Assembly: GCA_031424915.1 (NCBI GenBank)
Contig: JANPII010000073.1
Coordinates: 1 to 5,744 of the forward strand
Direction of reading: 5' to 3'
Source of the DNA: JANPII01 sp031424915
GTDB taxonomy: Bacteria; Pseudomonadota; Alphaproteobacteria; Rickettsiales; Midichloriaceae
DNA: 5,744 nt
The notes below the pieces were generated by a model, which was not told the origin of the DNA, ran no database searches, and saw only the letters and a program-made list of their open reading frames with translations. The first letter of the stretch is position 1. Every line of letters begins with the position of its first letter. Below are positions 5,641-5,744 of the stretch, in pieces. The translations under genes were made by a program, and so were the position numbers.

Positions 5641-5744
5641 ATACCTACTCTCAGCTAAAACAGTACAAGGAGCGACGAGCGATGTGTAGTAAAATCTACA
5701 TGAGCGAGGAGCGATGCTGTAATCTTTTAGCTGAGAGTTGGTAT
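5641..5744. repeat. Palindromic element with 20-base inverted ends and duplicated purine-rich 15-mer
   Basis: The ends at 5641-5660 (ATACCTACTCTCAGCTAAAA) and 5725-5744 are inverted copies with one mismatch in 20; the element may continue past the right edge. Inside are two direct copies of a 15-mer, GAGCGACGAGCGATG (5670-5684) and GAGCGAGGAGCGATG (5702-5716), each itself a doubled heptamer GAGCGA(C/G)-GAGCGAT. They bracket a central stem TGTAG-TAAAAT-CTACA (5685-5700). The 15-mers have no complementary partner inside the element, so they would be exposed loops in a hairpin. This is the layout of a mobile or interspersed repeat rather than a terminator. Confidence 0.75.

Noticed and set aside
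5682..5744. Plus-strand frame beginning at ATG 5682 and open to the window end, with AAGGAG upstream, as a possible gatA start
   Set aside because: The product (MCSKIYMSEERCC...) has no resemblance to the GatA N-terminus, and the frame runs through the palindromic element, whose repeat explains the purine-rich stretch.
5641..5744. CRISPR array or rho-independent terminator
   Set aside because: There are only two copies of the 15-mer, with no regular spacers, which rules out CRISPR. The long inverted ends enclosing an internal structured segment, with no following U-tract in the window, do not look like a simple terminator.
1..5744. tRNA, rRNA or riboswitch genes
   Set aside because: Reading both strands of the intergenic regions I saw no cloverleaf with a TTC-A/G T-loop, no rRNA segment and no familiar riboswitch core; a covariance-model scan would be the decisive test.

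Overview
The window looks like housekeeping chromosome from an AT-rich alphaproteobacterium, most likely in or near the order Rickettsiales. Three things suggest this. RuvX begins with an 'MIYTDKAQF'-type N-terminus and ends in 'NDDMIAASMILES', the style of rickettsial RuvX. RecR carries the helix-hairpin-helix 'SKLPGLGPRSARRI'. BamB has the alphaproteobacterial 'LPGERIPIL' segment after its lipoprotein signal. An intact ispE means the MEP isoprenoid route is present, which argues against the genus Rickettsia, whose members have lost it. The exact lineage cannot be fixed from this sequence alone.

Layout: positions 1-4839 are a compact run of genes on the minus strand, transcribed from right to left: ruvX (4393-4839), ispE (3546-4379), an uncharacterised 341-residue gene (2501-3526), a gap of about 105 bases, bamB (1058-2395), a polytopic membrane protein of the DsbD_2 / TauE-SafE-like type (331-1074), and the first 109 codons of recR (1-329), which runs off the left edge. 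Spacings are very short (13, 19, overlap of 17, and 1 base) except before bamB, so two operons are likely: ruvX-ispE-orf341 and bamB-DsbD_2-recR. A 116-base divergent intergenic region separates ruvX from gatC (4956-5243, plus strand), which encodes the small subunit of the tRNA-dependent amidotransferase.

The last 500 bases (5244-5744) carry no recognisable conserved gene and are dominated by palindromes. One is a 153-base imperfect palindrome (about 5307-5459). It coincides almost exactly with a 57-codon minus-strand reading frame that has the best Shine-Dalgarno sequence in the window and a plausible promoter. A small hairpin lies at 5601-5625. The third is a 104-base element (5641-5744) with near-perfect 20-base inverted ends enclosing two copies of a purine-rich 15-mer. 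These resemble in kind, but are not shown to belong to, the palindromic elements of rickettsial genomes.

The genes serve unrelated core tasks: rRNA or junction processing (ruvX), isoprenoid synthesis (ispE), outer-membrane assembly (bamB), probable redox or metal handling at the membrane (DsbD_2), recombinational repair (recR) and Gln/Asn-tRNA formation (gatC). The two most interesting items are the 341-residue protein, which shows the motif order of a circularly permuted NlpC/P60 (papain-like) cysteine enzyme, and the palindrome cluster with its embedded small frame.
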